Shown here piece after piece: positions 1 through 12,003 of a stretch of 44,323 nucleotides of DNA. The stretch is taken from the NCBI RefSeq assembly GCF_000442315.1, contig NZ_KE557327.1, positions 1 to 44,323 on the forward strand, read 5' to 3'. How positions within the stretch are numbered: the first letter of the stretch is position 1; each line of letters starts with the position of its first letter. The stretch is from Rubellimicrobium thermophilum DSM 16684 (GTDB lineage Bacteria > Pseudomonadota > Alphaproteobacteria > Rhodobacterales > Rhodobacteraceae). A program made the translations under genes and the position numbers. Under the pieces are notes generated by a model. That model was not told the origin of the DNA and searched no databases. It worked only from the letters and a program-made list of their open reading frames with translations.

Positions 1-3000
1 CGCGCGGCGAGGTCGTCGGCCGCCTCCCCGGTGGTGTCCCCGGTGCCCTCCGGCCCCCCGGTCCGCGGGGCGGCCGCAGGCGCCGCCGGGATGGGCGCGG
101 CGCCCGTCAGGGCGTCGATGCGCGCGGCCAGATCGCCCAGACGGGGGAAGCGGAAGATGTCGGTCACGCCAAGACCCGGAACCCCGAAAAGGCTGCGGAT
201 CTCGCGATGGGCCTGCACGGCCAGCAGCGAATGCCCCCCCAGATCGAAGAAATGGGCATCCGGTCCCTGGGGTTCGACCCCGAGGAGCTGCTGCCAGAGG
301 GCGGCCAGCCGCGGCAGGCTGGGGCCGGGCGGGGCCGCAGAGGGGGCCGCAGAAGGGGCCGCAGAGGGGGGGACGGAACGGTCCGGCATCGCGGAGGCGG
401 CAGAAGAGGCAGGGGCGGGTGCTGCCGCACCGGCGGATGCCGCCGCGGCCGGAGTGCTCCGGGGGGTCTCATCCTGCCGCAGCGGCGGGGCCGGCAGCGC
501 CTTGCGGTCGAGCTTGCGGTTGGGGGTCAGCGGCATCGCCTCCAGACGGACGAAGCGGGCGGGCACCATATGCGCCGGCAGCCTGGCGGCCAGCGCGCGG
601 CGCAGATCGGCCTCGCCATGGTCGCCCGATCCCGTCCACCAGGCCACGAGCCGGGGATGGCCGGGAACATCCTCGCGCAGCGCCACGGCGGCCTGGGCGA
701 TGCCGGGAAGGGCCTCGATCGCGGCCTCGATCTCGCCGGTCTCGATGCGGAAGCCGCGCAGCTTCACCTGGCCATCGGCCCGTCCGAGGAAGGCGAGGCC
801 CTCCAGCTCGCGCCGCACCAGATCCCCGGTGCGGTAGAGGCGGCCATGGGGCGTCTCCACGAAGCGTTCCGCCGTCAGATCGGGACGCTGCCAGTAGCCC
901 GCCGCGACCCCCGCCCCGCCGATCCACAGCTCTCCCTCCTCGCCGAAGGGGCGCTCGGCCATCGCCTCGTCGAGGATGTGGAAGCGGGTGTTGAGGACCG
1001 GCGTGCCGAGGCCGACGATGCCGCTCTCCTCGCCGGTGACCTCCGTGGTCGAGGACCAGATCGTCGTCTCGGTAGGGCCATACATGGCGGTCACGCGCGG
1101 CACGAGGGCGCGCAGCTCCCGCGCGAGGGAGGCGGGAAGCGCCTCCCCCCCCACGAGCAGATGGCGCAGGCGGCCGAGGGCGGCACGGCTGTCGTCATGG
1201 GCCAGCAGCATCCGCGCCATCGAGGGCGTGCATTGCAGATGGGTGACGCCATGGCGGGCGATCTGGGCGGCGATGGAGAAATCGTCCTCGGCCGGGCCGC
1301 GGAAGGCGGCCGCCACCTGCGCAAGCGGCTTCAGCCCCTCCAGCACCCTGTCCACGGGGATGCCGTAGTCGATCAGGCAGGCGATTTCGGTGACCCCGAT
1401 GGCACGCAGCTCCTCGATGCGGGCGATGGCATCCGCGACCGTGCCGAACAGGCCCGAATCCTCGAAATAGCGCTCGAAGGCGAAGTCGAGGATCGCCTCC
1501 ATCTCCTCCTCTGACAGCGTGCGCAGATCGAGATCGGCTGGCCGCGCCACGCCCTGGGGGCGCTTGAAGGCGGGGAAGGCCCAGGCATAGTTCCGGATCA
1601 GTCCGGCGGCCGAGCGCAGATAGGCCTTCATCGGTCCCCGCGCGGTTTCGCGCGCGGCCTCGCGGCTGTCCGCCAGGAAGGTATGGAGCATCAGCGTCAC
1701 GGTGAAGCGCGCGGGGTCATGGCCGGCCTCGCGCAGCGCCGCGTGATAGAGGGCGATCTTCTGCCCGACCTCCTCGATGCTCTGACCCAGCAGATGCGTC
1801 AGCACATGCGCCCCGAGGCGTCCGGCCTCGCGCCAGGTCTCCGGATTGCCGGCGGTCGTGATCCAGAGGGGCAGCTCGCGCGAGACGGGGCGGGGCTGGG
1901 TGAGGATGCGCTGGGGGCCCGAGGGGGCCCGGGAACTCCACCGCCTCGCCGGCCCAGAGACGGCGCAGCGTGGCAACGCAGTCGATCAGGGCCTGCCGGT
2001 TGGCCGGCGGCGCGGCCTCGGGGCGGAGCACGAAGTCCTCCGGCATCCAGCCCGAGGCGAGGGCCAGCCCCGCCCGCCCGTTGGTGAGATTGTCCACCAC
2101 CGCCCATTCCTCGGCGATGCGGATCGGATGATGCAGTGGCGCCACGCAGGACCCCGCCCGCACATCGAGATGGCGCGTCACCGCCGCCACCGCCGCCCCG
2201 GTGACGGAGGGGTTGGGATAGGGGCCACCGAAGGCATGGAAATGCCGCTCGGGCGTCCAGACGGCGCGGAAGCCATGCGCATCGGCAAAGCGCGCCCCCT
2301 CGAGCAGGAGGCGATACTTGTCGCGCCCCGTGCCGTCGTCATTGCCCCAGTAGTAGAGCGACAGATCCATCCGCCCCCGTGGCGCGGGGCCGTCCCCCGC
2401 GACCTGGGTCCGTTCCTCATCGCCCTGCACCACGACATGGAACCCGCGCGAGAGGGTCCAGAAGAGTTCGAGGATCGAGATGTCGAAGGACAGCGAGGTG
2501 ACGGCCAGCCAGGTGCCCGGCTGCGCCTCTCCCGGCCTGGGGCCGATCCGCGCATCCATCGCGGTCAGGAAGTTCGACAGGTTGCGATGGGTGATGATCA
2601 CCCCCTTGGGGCGTCCGGTGCTGCCCGAGGTGTAGATCAGATAGGCCGGATCGTCCGGCGCGGGGGCCGGGCCGTCCGGCCCGTCGGGAAGATCGCGGTC
2701 CACGACAAGGATCCGCGCCCGATGGGGCGGCAGGCCTTTGGCATGGGCGCTGTCGGTGACGATGATCGCCGCGTCCGAATCCTCCAGATAGAGGGCGATG
2801 CGGTCGGCCGGATAGGCCGGGTCGAGCGGCACATAGGCCGCCCCCGCCATCTGCACCGCCAGAGCCGCAAGCACCAGATCGGCCGAACGGGGCAGATGGA
2901 TCCCCACGCGGCTGCCCGCCCCCGCCCCCATCGCCCGCAGCGCCCGGGCAAGGCGGGCGGCGCGGTCTGCGGCCTCGCGATAGGTGAGCGTGCGGTCTCG

Positions 3001-4602
3001 GACGCTCAGCGCCGGGGCGTCAGGGCTGCGCGCGGCCTGTTCGGCCACCAGCAGGGGCAGGGGGCGCAGGTCGAAGGGCCCGTCTGTCGCGTTGCTGCGG
3101 GCGATGCGGTCGTGCTCGGCGGGGGGGATGGGATCGAGCGAGGCCAGGGGCGTCTCGGGCGGCAGCGCGGCCAGCTGGGCCGCGAGATGGGCCAGCCGGT
3201 CGGCGAGGATCGCGAAGGCCTCGGGCGAGAGCCGGGCGGGGTCGCCGCAGAGCGTCTCTCCGTCGAGCCAGAGCGCAGCGCCGGGAACGGGGCCGAGCGC
3301 GAGGGCGGGCAGCGCCGGCGCCGGCCGGCCGAGGCGATGGGGCAGATCGAGCGCCATCGGCCCCTGCGCCGCCTCCTCCCGCCCGCGGGCGAGGGCGGCG
3401 CGCAGATCCGAGACGGTCTCGCCTGCGGCGCGCAGCGGCAGCCACGGTGCCTGCACATCGGCCGCCGGCACGGCGAGCGCGAGATCGCAGGGGCCGCCGG
3501 CCAGTCGCAGCGCGAGGGCGGCAAGGGCGAGGTCGGATTCGCCGGGGAGGACTCGGGCGAGCGGATCGGGGCCGGGGCGGCCGCCCAGGGGGGGGAGCGT
3601 GGCGGGGCGCAGATCCGCCAGATGCGCCCGCCACCGCGCCTCGGCCGGGACGGTGGCCTGAAGGGCCGCGTCACGGGCGGCGACCAGCGCGGGATCGGGG
3701 CGCGGCAGGCGGTCCCCCGCGGCCAGGGGCGGCAGTGGCCCGCTCAGGGGAGCGAGGCGCAGGCGCAGCACCCCGTCCGCCGTGGCAAGCGTCAGCCGGC
3801 CGTCCCCGGCCGCCAGCACGAGGCCGGGCTCTGCGCCCCCGCCTCCGGGCAGGGGTTCGGCCTCCAGCACGCGGGCGAGGCAGCCCCCGCCGCAATCGAG
3901 CTTGGGCAGGGCAAGCGGATTCGGATAGGGCCCGTGATCGAGCGCGCGCACGAGGGCGGCCAGACGCGCGGCGGGCTGGGCGAGGTCGAGGACGGCGGCG
4001 CCGGCGGGGCGGTCCCTGCCCCGATGGAGCCTCAGGCGGCGGGCCGGATCCTGCGGCAGGGGGCGGAGCGTGCCGGCCAGTTGCGCGATCACCTCCGGAA
4101 AGCTTTCCAGCGCGGCGGCAAAGCAGCGCCCGTTGAGCGAGAGCGCGGTTTCGTCCGGGGCGATGGCAAAGCGGCGCTCGGCCAGGATCGGGCCGGTGTC
4201 CACGGCGGGTTCGATCAGATGCCAGGCGATGCCATGGCTGGCCGCCCCCTCCAGCAGCGCCCAGACCGGGGCGTTGAGGCCCGCCCGTTCCGGCAGGGGA
4301 GCATCGTGGAAATTGACCGCCCCCCGCGCCGGCAGGGCCAGCAGCGGCGCGGGCAGCAGGTCCGTGTTGGCCACGGACAGCAGCCAGTCGAAGGGCTGCC
4401 CGGCCAGACGTCCGGCCAGGTCTGGGCCGGGCGAGAGAAGGGGGATCCCTTCGCCCCGCGCCCAATCGGCCAGGCCGGCATGGCGCGTCACCACCGCGGT
4501 CAGGCGGTGCCCGGCCTCCTGCCAGAGCCGGGCACAGGCCAGCGCCAGCGTGTCATGACCGATCAGGACGGCAGAGAGAGGGGTCATCGCGGTCTCTTTC
4601 AT
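1..4602 (-). CDS. NRPS, 3' end off window: formyltransferase-C remnant-A(FMN monooxygenase)-PCP
   Basis: Non-ribosomal peptide synthetase reading off the left edge. Residues from ATG 4602: formyltransferase 5-290 (N97, H99 and D135 fit the N-H-D triad; C-terminal subdomain near 225-290); degenerate condensation-like stretch 320-490 with no HHxxxDG; adenylation N-half 515-725 (A3 YTSGSTGRPKG, A4 FDISILE); luciferase-like monooxygenase of the MupA/Atu3825 type about 744-1090; adenylation C-half with A5 YGPTET and A10 NRKLDRKAL; carrier protein with GGHSLL, Ser about 1458; then an Ala/Pro linker at the edge. One extra base in a C run (plus strand about 1912-1931) breaks the frame inside the monooxygenase; removing it gives continuous homology. 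ATG 4602 overlaps the upstream TGA as ATGA; ATG 4587 has a better ribosome site (AAAGAGA) and is the alternative. Predicted to load N-formylated, alpha-oxidised glycine; product unknown. Confidence 0.88.
331..366. repeat. Three 12-bp repeats coding an Ala/Pro/Ser linker
   Basis: GGGGCCGCAGAG occurs three times head to tail (one copy ends AA instead of AG). In the minus-strand NRPS it encodes an SAAP-type repeat in the flexible linker between the A domain and the carrier protein. Copy number could vary between strains without breaking the frame. Confidence 0.8.
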
Positions 4603-5573
4603 GCGGCGGTCCGGGGGGCGGGCTGCCGCCACTCCGGGCGGGAATGCAGGAGTGCGGCGGCATCATGGATGATCAGACGGCGCAGGAAGCCGGGCGGATC
4701 CACCGCGCGCCGCCCCGTCAGCGCCCGGCGCGTCCGGTGCAGGATCCCCCCCGCGACATGCGCGGCGGTGGCCGCCGCCGCCGTCGCCCGCCCGTGATTC
4801 TTGACGAAATAGCGCAGGCGCGAATCGAACCAGTAGTCGGGCACGCGGGTCCAGGTCTTCATGCCTGTCGAGGCCGATCCGACATGCGTCACGCGGCTGT
4901 CGGGGACGAAATGCGTCTCCCACCCGGCCCGGGCGGCGCGCAGGCAGAGATCGGTTTCCTCGAAATAGAGGAAGAAACCCTCGTCGAACAGGCCGACCGC
5001 ATCGAGCATGTCGGAGCGCATCATCAGCGAGGCGCCGGCGACCCAGTCCACCCGGCAGGCCCGATCCGGCGTCGGCAGGGGCACGGCGCGATGGGCCAGC
5101 AGGCGGCTGACGGGGCCGAGGCGGGCCGCCCCCTCGAATTCGGAGGCGACCGAAGGAAAGCGGAAGGTTGTCAGATGCGTCGCCCCGTCTTCGCCCCGGA
5201 TCAGGCTGCCCGCCAGTCCGGCACGGGGATGGTGGCGGAGATGATCGGCCAGGGCGCGGATCGCCCCCGCTTCGGGAAAGGCATCGGAGTTCAGGACATG
5301 GACGAAGTCCGGCCGGCGGCCATCGGGCAGGCCGGCGCGGATGGCATGATTGTTGCCGGCCCCGAAGCCGCCATTGCGTCCGGTCTGCAGGACCTGCGTG
5401 CGCGGCCAGCCGGCGGTGGCGCGGCGCAGGCGCTCTTCCGAGCCATCGCCCGAATCGTTGTCCACGATCGTCAGGGCGCCGTCGAGACCGTCCATCGCGG
5501 TCAGCGCGGCGGCGGCGGCCCGCAGCGTCATCTCCGGCGTGCGCCAGTTGAGGATGATCGTCAGGACCGTCAT
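4599..5573 (-). CDS. Family 2 glycosyltransferase (rhamnosyltransferase-like)
   Basis: 324-residue GT-A fold glycosyltransferase. It opens with a nucleotide-sugar binding strand (TVLTIILNWRTPE) followed by DNDSGDGS; LNSDAFPE carries the DxD-like metal site, and a late FFLYFEETDLCLRA block is the usual acceptor-side signature of WcaE/rhamnosyltransferase-like GT2 enzymes. No membrane segment is evident, so it is probably cytosolic. Its ATG overlaps the PKS stop (ATGA at 5570-5573) and its stop overlaps the NRPS ATG (4599-4602), so it is translationally coupled within the PKS-GT-NRPS operon. This suggests that it glycosylates the polyketide/peptide product. Donor and acceptor sugars cannot be read from sequence, and a role in the neighbouring polysaccharide pathway is the alternative. 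Confidence 0.88.
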   Translation of the reverse strand: MTVLTIILNWRTPEMTLRAAAAALTAMDGLDGALTIVDNDSGDGSEERLRRATAGWPRTQVLQTGRNGGFGAGNNHAIRAGLPDGRRPDFVHVLNSDAFPEAGAIRALADHLRHHPRAGLAGSLIRGEDGATHLTTFRFPSVASEFEGAARLGPVSRLLAHRAVPLPTPDRACRVDWVAGASLMMRSDMLDAVGLFDEGFFLYFEETDLCLRAARAGWETHFVPDSRVTHVGSASTGMKTWTRVPDYWFDSRLRYFVKNHGRATAAAATAAHVAGGILHRTRRALTGRRAVDPPGFLRRLIIHDAAALLHSRPEWRQPAPRTAA

Positions 5574-8500
5574 TCTGCCGCCTCCTGCCAGGCGGCGGCA
5601 GGATCGCCGGTCCGCGAGGCCGCCGCGAGAACCCGCCGCAGGCGCGCGGCCAGCACCCGCACATGGGGTTCGAGCACCATCGAATCGTGATCGCCCGGCA
5701 CTTCGATGACCTGCAGGCGCGGCGCCCAGGGCGTCCAGTCGTTGTCGGGCAGCAGATAGCTGCGCTCGGACGAGATCCAGCGGCCGGGCGCCACCTCCCA
5801 CCGGCCGCGCAGCGGCGGGCGGAACAGCGTCAGCGGCCCCTCCCAGACCCGCATCGGATAGGTGGCGATGGCCGCGCGGAAGGCGGCCTCGATGGCGGCG
5901 TCGTGGAAGGCCGGTTCGGCCGGCGTCTCGATCCGGTGGCCGCGCAGCCGGGCCATCTCCCAGCGGGCGCGCCGGACCGCCCAGCGGAGCGGATAGACCG
6001 GCCCCTGTTCCTTCAGCTCCAGCCACTGGATCATCGCCCGGTCGCGCAGCGTCAGCGGCCGGCGGCGCGGCAGCGGCGTGTCGAGCAGGATCACGGCGGC
6101 GACGGTCTCGCCCGCGTCGCGGAGCTGATGGGCGATCTCCACCGCGGTGATGCCGCCGCCCGAGAACCCCCCGACGAGCCAGGGCCCCCCGCGATGGACC
6201 TGGCGCATCTCGGCGATCATGTCCGAGGCGGCCTCGACCAGCGAGACATGGGGCGGCGCCTCTCCCGTGAGGCCGCGCGCCTGAAGACCCCAGAAGGGCC
6301 TCTCCGGCCCGAGCAGATGGGCCAGATGGCGCAGGTTCAGCACATTGCCGAACATCCCCGCGACGAGGAAGAAGGGCGGCTGCGGCCCGCCTTCGCCCGG
6401 ATGCATCGGCACCAGATGGGTGAAACGCTGCGCAGGGCGCGCCGCCGTGGCAGGCTGACCGGCTGCCGGGACGGCAGACGGAACAGGGGCGGCCGCGCGC
6501 GAATCGATCAGGCGGGCCAGGGCGCGCAGCGTCGGGGCCTCGAAGAGGACGGAGATGGGGAATTCCACCCCCCAGCCGCGCTTGACGGCGGCAAAGAGGC
6601 GCACCGCGATCAGGGAATGACCGCCGAGGTCGAAGAAGCTGTCCTCGGCGCCGATGCGGGCGACGCCCAGAAGGTCCGTCCAGAGCGCGGCCAGACGCGT
6701 TTCCGTCTCGCCCTCCGGGGGGGACATCTCGCCCGCCGCGGCGGGGCGTCGAAGCCCTGCGGACGCGTCTCGGCCGGGGCGGCGCCGGCCTCCTCGATCA
6801 GGGCCGGCAGCGGCAGGGGAGAGAGGGCGATCTCTGCCGCCTGGCCGGCCAGCGCGCGCAGGAAGGCCTCGCCCCCTTCCTCGGGGCGGATGCCCTGGGC
6901 GATGGCACGGGCCAGACGCTCCTCGGCCGGGGAGAGGGGGCGCATCGGCCCTTCGGCCGGCACCGGCGGTCCGAAGGCCAGACCCTCTGGCAGGCGGCGC
7001 ATCGTCAGACCCCGCATCTCGAGGCAGACGCGCCCGGTTCCGTCGGCCAGCAGGATGTCGAAGCGCGCCGCCCCGTCCTGCGCGGCGGCCAGGCGGACAT
7101 GGCTCCAGAGGGTGGCGGGCAGGGGGGCATGCAGGCGCAGCTCTCCGTAGGAGAGCGGCACCCAGAGATCCGCCCCCTCATAACCGGGGATGAGCGCCAT
7201 CGCCCAGCCGGTGGCCAGGTCCAGAAGGCCGGGATGGAGCGTCATCCCCTCGGCCCCCTGGGGGGGCAGCGTCAGACGGGCCAGCCCCTCGCCCTCGCCC
7301 AGGGCGGCCTCCTGCAGGACGCGCCAGCGGGGACCGAAGGCCAGATGCGCCTCCTGCGGCGAGGCCAGCGTGCCGCCGGGAAGCGGGCGGAGCAGCGTGT
7401 CACGCCCGTCCAGCCGCGCGCGGATCCCGTCGAGGTCGAGCGGCGCCGGCGCCGGCAGCGGCAGCAGCGACAGATGCGCCTCGGCATTCGCTTCCCAGCC
7501 CTCGCGCGGGCGGGCGGTCTCGAGCAGGGCGTCATAGCCGTCCGGCCTGCGCCGGAGCGTCAGGCGCAGGCGGGTCGTCCCGGCATCGGGGATGCGGGCG
7601 GGGCGCAGGAAGGTCACGTCGCGGATGGCCACGGGCAGCGCCTCGCCCTGGGCGGAGAGCGCCTCGGCCAGCATCTCGAGAAGGGCGGTGCCGGGGATCA
7701 CCGCCTCGCCCGTCCGCAGGCGGTGTTCGTCCGCCACCCAGCGGCCGCGCGCCGTCCAGTCGGCGGTGAAGATCCGGTGCCCTTCGGCATCCCATCCCGC
7801 GGCATCGAGCAGCGGCAGATCGAGCGGGCTGGGTTCGGGCGTCTCGCCCCGGCGGGCGGCCAGCGCCTGCGCCGCCATCCCGACGCCATGCCACACCCCC
7901 CAGTCGAGCGCGAGCACGCGCGTCCGTCCGCCCGCCCGCGACCGCGCCCAGGCCGAGAGATAGGCGTTGGCGGCCACATAGTCGGCCTGGCCCGCCGGGG
8001 CCGTCGCGGTCGAGGTCGAAGAGCACAGCAGCATCCAGTCCAGCCGCCCGTCGGGGAACAGCTCCTCCAGGACCTGCAGGCCATGGATCTTGGGCGCGAG
8101 CACCTCTTCGACCGCGAGGGGGGATTTGGACAGCATCGGCGCATCGTCGATGGCACCCGCGGCGTGGATGACGCCAGAGAGGGGGCCGAGCACGGCTTCG
8201 GCCCGGGTGACGGCCTCGCGCATCTCCTCGAGATTGGCGACATCGGCCGCCAGCGGCAGGACCGGCACCCCGAGCGATTCCAGATCGCGCAGGGCGCGGA
8301 TGCGGGCGGCCTCCGGGCTGCCGCCCTCGCGGCGGAGCACCGCATCCCATCGGTCACGCGGGGGCAGGGGACGGCGGGCGAGCAGCGCCAGCGGCGCCCG
8401 TGCCGTCCCCGCCAGGCGGCGGGCCAGCGTCAGGCCGATGCCGCCGAACCCCCCGGTGATCAGCACCGCCCCGCCCGGCCTGAGGGGGGGCATCGCCCCG

Positions 8501-11500
8501 TCGGACGGCTCCGGCAGCGGAACCGGCCCCCAACCGCGTTCGAGCCGCCGCCCCCCGCGCAGCGCGGCGATGGTCGAGGCGGGGGGCGACAGGGCCTCCT
8601 CGAGCAGGGCCTGCAGACGGGCCGGAACGGGCATCGCGGGATCGAGATCGATCAGCGCCGCCGTCGCCCCCGGCATCTCGCGCGGGAGGACCTGCAGAGG
8701 GCCCAGAAGCGTGGCCTTCTCGGGATGGGGGAGGGTTTCGGCACGCGTCTGGAGCGCGCCGGTCGTGGCGCAGAGCAGATGAAGCGGGGCATCCGTCGCC
8801 TCGGCCCAGGCCTGGACAAGGAACAGCAGCGACCAGAAGCCCTGTTCCTGCACGCGGTGGAAGAAGGAGGATCCGGGACGTGGCCGGTCCCTTCGGCGGC
8901 CAGCCAGAGATGGACGACGCGGCCGGGCAGGCGCCCCCTCTCCCGCAGATCGGCCAGCAGGCGGTCATAGCCTTCGCGCCCGCCCTCGGGGGGCAGGAGA
9001 GCTTCCTCGTCCGAGAGCCAGGCAAAGCGGTCGCCTGCGCGCACCACGGTCACGGCATGGCCCGCCCCGCGCAAACGCGCGGCCAGGCCGGAGCCGAGCG
9101 GGCCATCCTCGGCGAGGATCAGCCAGCTTTGGCGCGGCAGCTCCGACAGATCGCCCAGCGGATCGGCCTCGCAGGGGGCATAGCGGGGGGTCCAGCGGGG
9201 CGCCCAGCCCCAGCGGGCGATGTCGTCCGTGCGCGCGGGGGGCGCAGCCGGGGCTGGCAGTCCGGCGGCCGGTTCGATCCAGTAGTCGGCGCGCTGGAAG
9301 GGATAGGTGGGCAGACGCACGCGGTTGCGCCGGGCCCCGCCCCAGATCTGGGCCCAGTCGAAATCCCCCCCCGCCGCCCAGATCCGGCCCAGCATGGCCT
9401 GGAAATGGGCGTCGTCGGCGATGGCCTCGTCGCGGTGGCGCAGGCTGCCGATCACCTGATTGGGGGTGATGACCCCCGACTGTCCGGCGAGCGAGGCCAG
9501 CGCCCGGCCCGGCCCGACCTCGAGATAGAGGCGGTTCGGGTTCTGCGCCGCGAGGGTGGCAAGACCCTCTGCAAAGAGGACCGTGCCGCGCAGATGGGCC
9601 ACCCAGTAGTCGGGATCGGTCGCCTCTGCAGCGGTCAGCAGCCTGCCGCTGCGGTTGGAGACGACCGGAATGGCGGGGGGATTCAGGCGCAGGCTGCGCA
9701 GATGGGCGCGGAACGCCTCCAGCACGGGATCGAGAAGACGCGAATGGGCGGCGATGCGGATCGGGATCGGCTGATGCTCGATACCCTCTGCCGCCAGCCG
9801 TGCGGCCAGGGCCTCGATCGCGGCCCGGGGCCCGGAGGCGACCGCAAGGCGCGGGCCGTTGACCACGGCGAGGTCGAGATCCTCCCCGAGGCGGGCGGCG
9901 AGATCCGCCGCCGGCAGCGCCACCGAGAGCATCCCTCCCTCGGGCACCGAATCCATCAGGCGCCCGCGCAGATGGACAAGGCCGATGGCATCCTCGAAGG
10001 ACAGGACCCCGGCCAGGGCCGCCGCCGTGTTCTCGCCCATCGAATGGCCGATCAGGGCGGCCGGCTTCACCCCCCAGCTCATCCACAGCTGCGCGAGCGC
10101 GTATTCGAGGATCAGCAGCAGGGGAAGCTGGACGGAAGGGGCGAGCAGCGCCCGGGCGGCCGCCTCCTCCTGTCCCGGTGCGGGCAGCCAGTGGGGGCGC
10201 GGATCGGCGCCGAGCGTGGCCAGATGCGCCAGGCCCCGATCCATCCAGTCGCGGAAGACGGGCTCGGTCTCGTAGAGGTCGCGCCCCATGCCGGGATATT
10301 GCGCGCCGCCGCCGGGAAACATGAAGGCGATCTCGGGCGCGGCGGGCAGCGCCTCATGGGTGAAGACGCGGCGGGGATCGCCCGATTCGAGCAGGGCGGC
10401 GGCCTCCTCATGGCCGGAGGCCACCAGCACCCGGCGATGGGCAAAGGCGCGCCGCCCCTCGCGCAGCGTGTAGGCCACATCGGCCAGCGGCTGATCGGGA
10501 TGGGCGCGCAGATGCGCCGCCAGCCGGCGCGAGGCCGCATCGAGGGCCCCCTTCGTGCGGGCCGAGAGGGTGAGCAGGGCAAAGGGAAAGGCCGGCTCCT
10601 CCGAAGGCGGGGGTGGAGGGGCCTCCTCGAGGATCGCATGGGCATTGGTGCCCCCCACGCCCAGCGAATTGACGCCCGCGCGGCGGGGGGCGCCCCGGTC
10701 GTCCCGCTCCCACGGGATCAGACGGTCGGCGACCCGGAAGGGCGTCTCCTCGAAGGGGATGGCGGGGTTCGGCGCCTCGTAGCCCAGACTGGGCGGGATT
10801 GCCCGGTGATGGAGCGCCAGCGCCGCCTTGGCCAGCGAGACGGCCCCGGCCGCCGTGTCGAGATGGCCGATATTCGTCTTGACCGAGCCGATGCGGCAGA
10901 AGCCGCTGCGGGAGGTGGTGCGGCGAAAGGCCTCGGTCAGGGCGGCGACCTCGATCGGATCGCCCAGCGCCGTGCCGGTGCCGTGGCATTCGACATAGCC
11001 GATCGAATCGGCCGGGACCCCGGCCATGCGCAGCGCCTCGGCCACGCAATCGGCCTGGCCGTCCACGGACGGGGCCAGATAGCCCGCCTTGCGCGCGCCG
11101 TCATTGTTGACAGCCGTGCCCTTGATGACGGCCCAGACCGGATCGCCATCGGCCAGCGCATCCTCGAGCCGGCGCAGCACCGCCACCGCCGCCCCGGAGC
11201 CGAACACCGTGCCCGCCGCCCGATGGTCGAAGGCATGGCAGGCCCCGTCGGGCGAGAGGATCTCGCCCTCGCGGTAGAGATAGCCGCGGGCATGGGGCAG
11301 CTCGATGGTGACGCCGCCCGCAAGGGCCAGGTCGCATTCTCCGAGCAGCAGCGACTGGCAGGCATAATGGGTGGCCACGAGCGAGGTGCTGCAGGCCGTC
11401 TGCACGGTCACCGCCGGGCCGCGCAGATCGAGCAGATGGCTCAGCCGCGTGGCGAGGAAATCCTTGTCGTTGCCGGTATGGCGCAGGAGGAACTCACCCG

Positions 11501-11951
11501 TCGAATCGACCAGGTCGCGATTCGTCAGCACATGGCGGAACCACCAGCTGCCCTGTCCGCAGCCGGCGAAGACCCCGATGCGGCCGGAGAACCGCGCCGG
11601 GTCGATGGCGGCATCCTCGAGCGCCTCCCAGGCGGTCTCGAGGAGATGGCGGTGCTGGGGATCCATCACCGCCGCATCCTTGGGCGAGAGGCCCCAGAAG
11701 GCGGGATCGAAGCGCGGCACACCGGCCAGGGTCGCCGCGAAGGGGACATAGTCGGGCCGGTCGATCAGGGCCGGCGATTCGCCGGCGGCCAGCAGCTCTT
11801 CCCGTGCAAGCGGCCGGATCGCGCAGATGGCGCCGGCCAGCATCCGCCAGAAGCCCGCCGGCCCTTCCCCGCCCGGATCGCCCAGACCCGATTCCCCCAG
11901 ACCGGGCAGATGCAGGCCGAGGCCGATGATGGCGATGTCGGCATCGGACAT
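5570..11951 (-). CDS. Type I polyketide synthase KS-AT-KR-DH-ACP-TE (two frameshifts)
   Basis: Modular PKS; 2127 residues once two missing bases are restored. KS 4-440 has TACSTSL (Cys187), His323 in VECHGTGT and His363 in KTNIGH. AT 540-850 has GHSMGE (Ser637). KR about 1160-1340 has GGFGGIG, Tyr1325 and Asn1329 (DYVAAN). A DH-type double hotdog about 1395-1640 has His1410 and Asp1577 (HPGLLDLA). ACP has GGHSLI (Ser about 1780). TE has GGFSGGG (Ser about 1931) and a late GDHDSM histidine. DH lies after KR, opposite to the common order. A base is missing at plus-strand 8873-8877 (restores FFHRVQEQGF) and another at 6743-6746. A separate ACP-TE protein starting at ATG 6727 is a weaker alternative. 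ATG 11951 has AAGGAGG about 9 nt upstream. First gene of the operon; releases its chain by TE. Confidence 0.9.
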
Positions 11952-12003
11952 GGACAGCCCCCTCCTTCACGGGCTTCGGATGCGGTGATTCCCGGCCAGC
12001 TAC

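Noticed and set aside
1846..4797. 983-codon open frame on the plus strand
   Set aside because: It is the antisense of the NRPS and GT2 genes, rich in Gln, Arg and Gly with no domain. In GC-rich DNA long antisense frames arise by codon bias.
5570..6727. Separate ACP-thioesterase protein starting at ATG 6727
   Set aside because: ATG lacks a good ribosome site, and one restored base joins it to the PKS with an exact codon count, so one protein is more likely.
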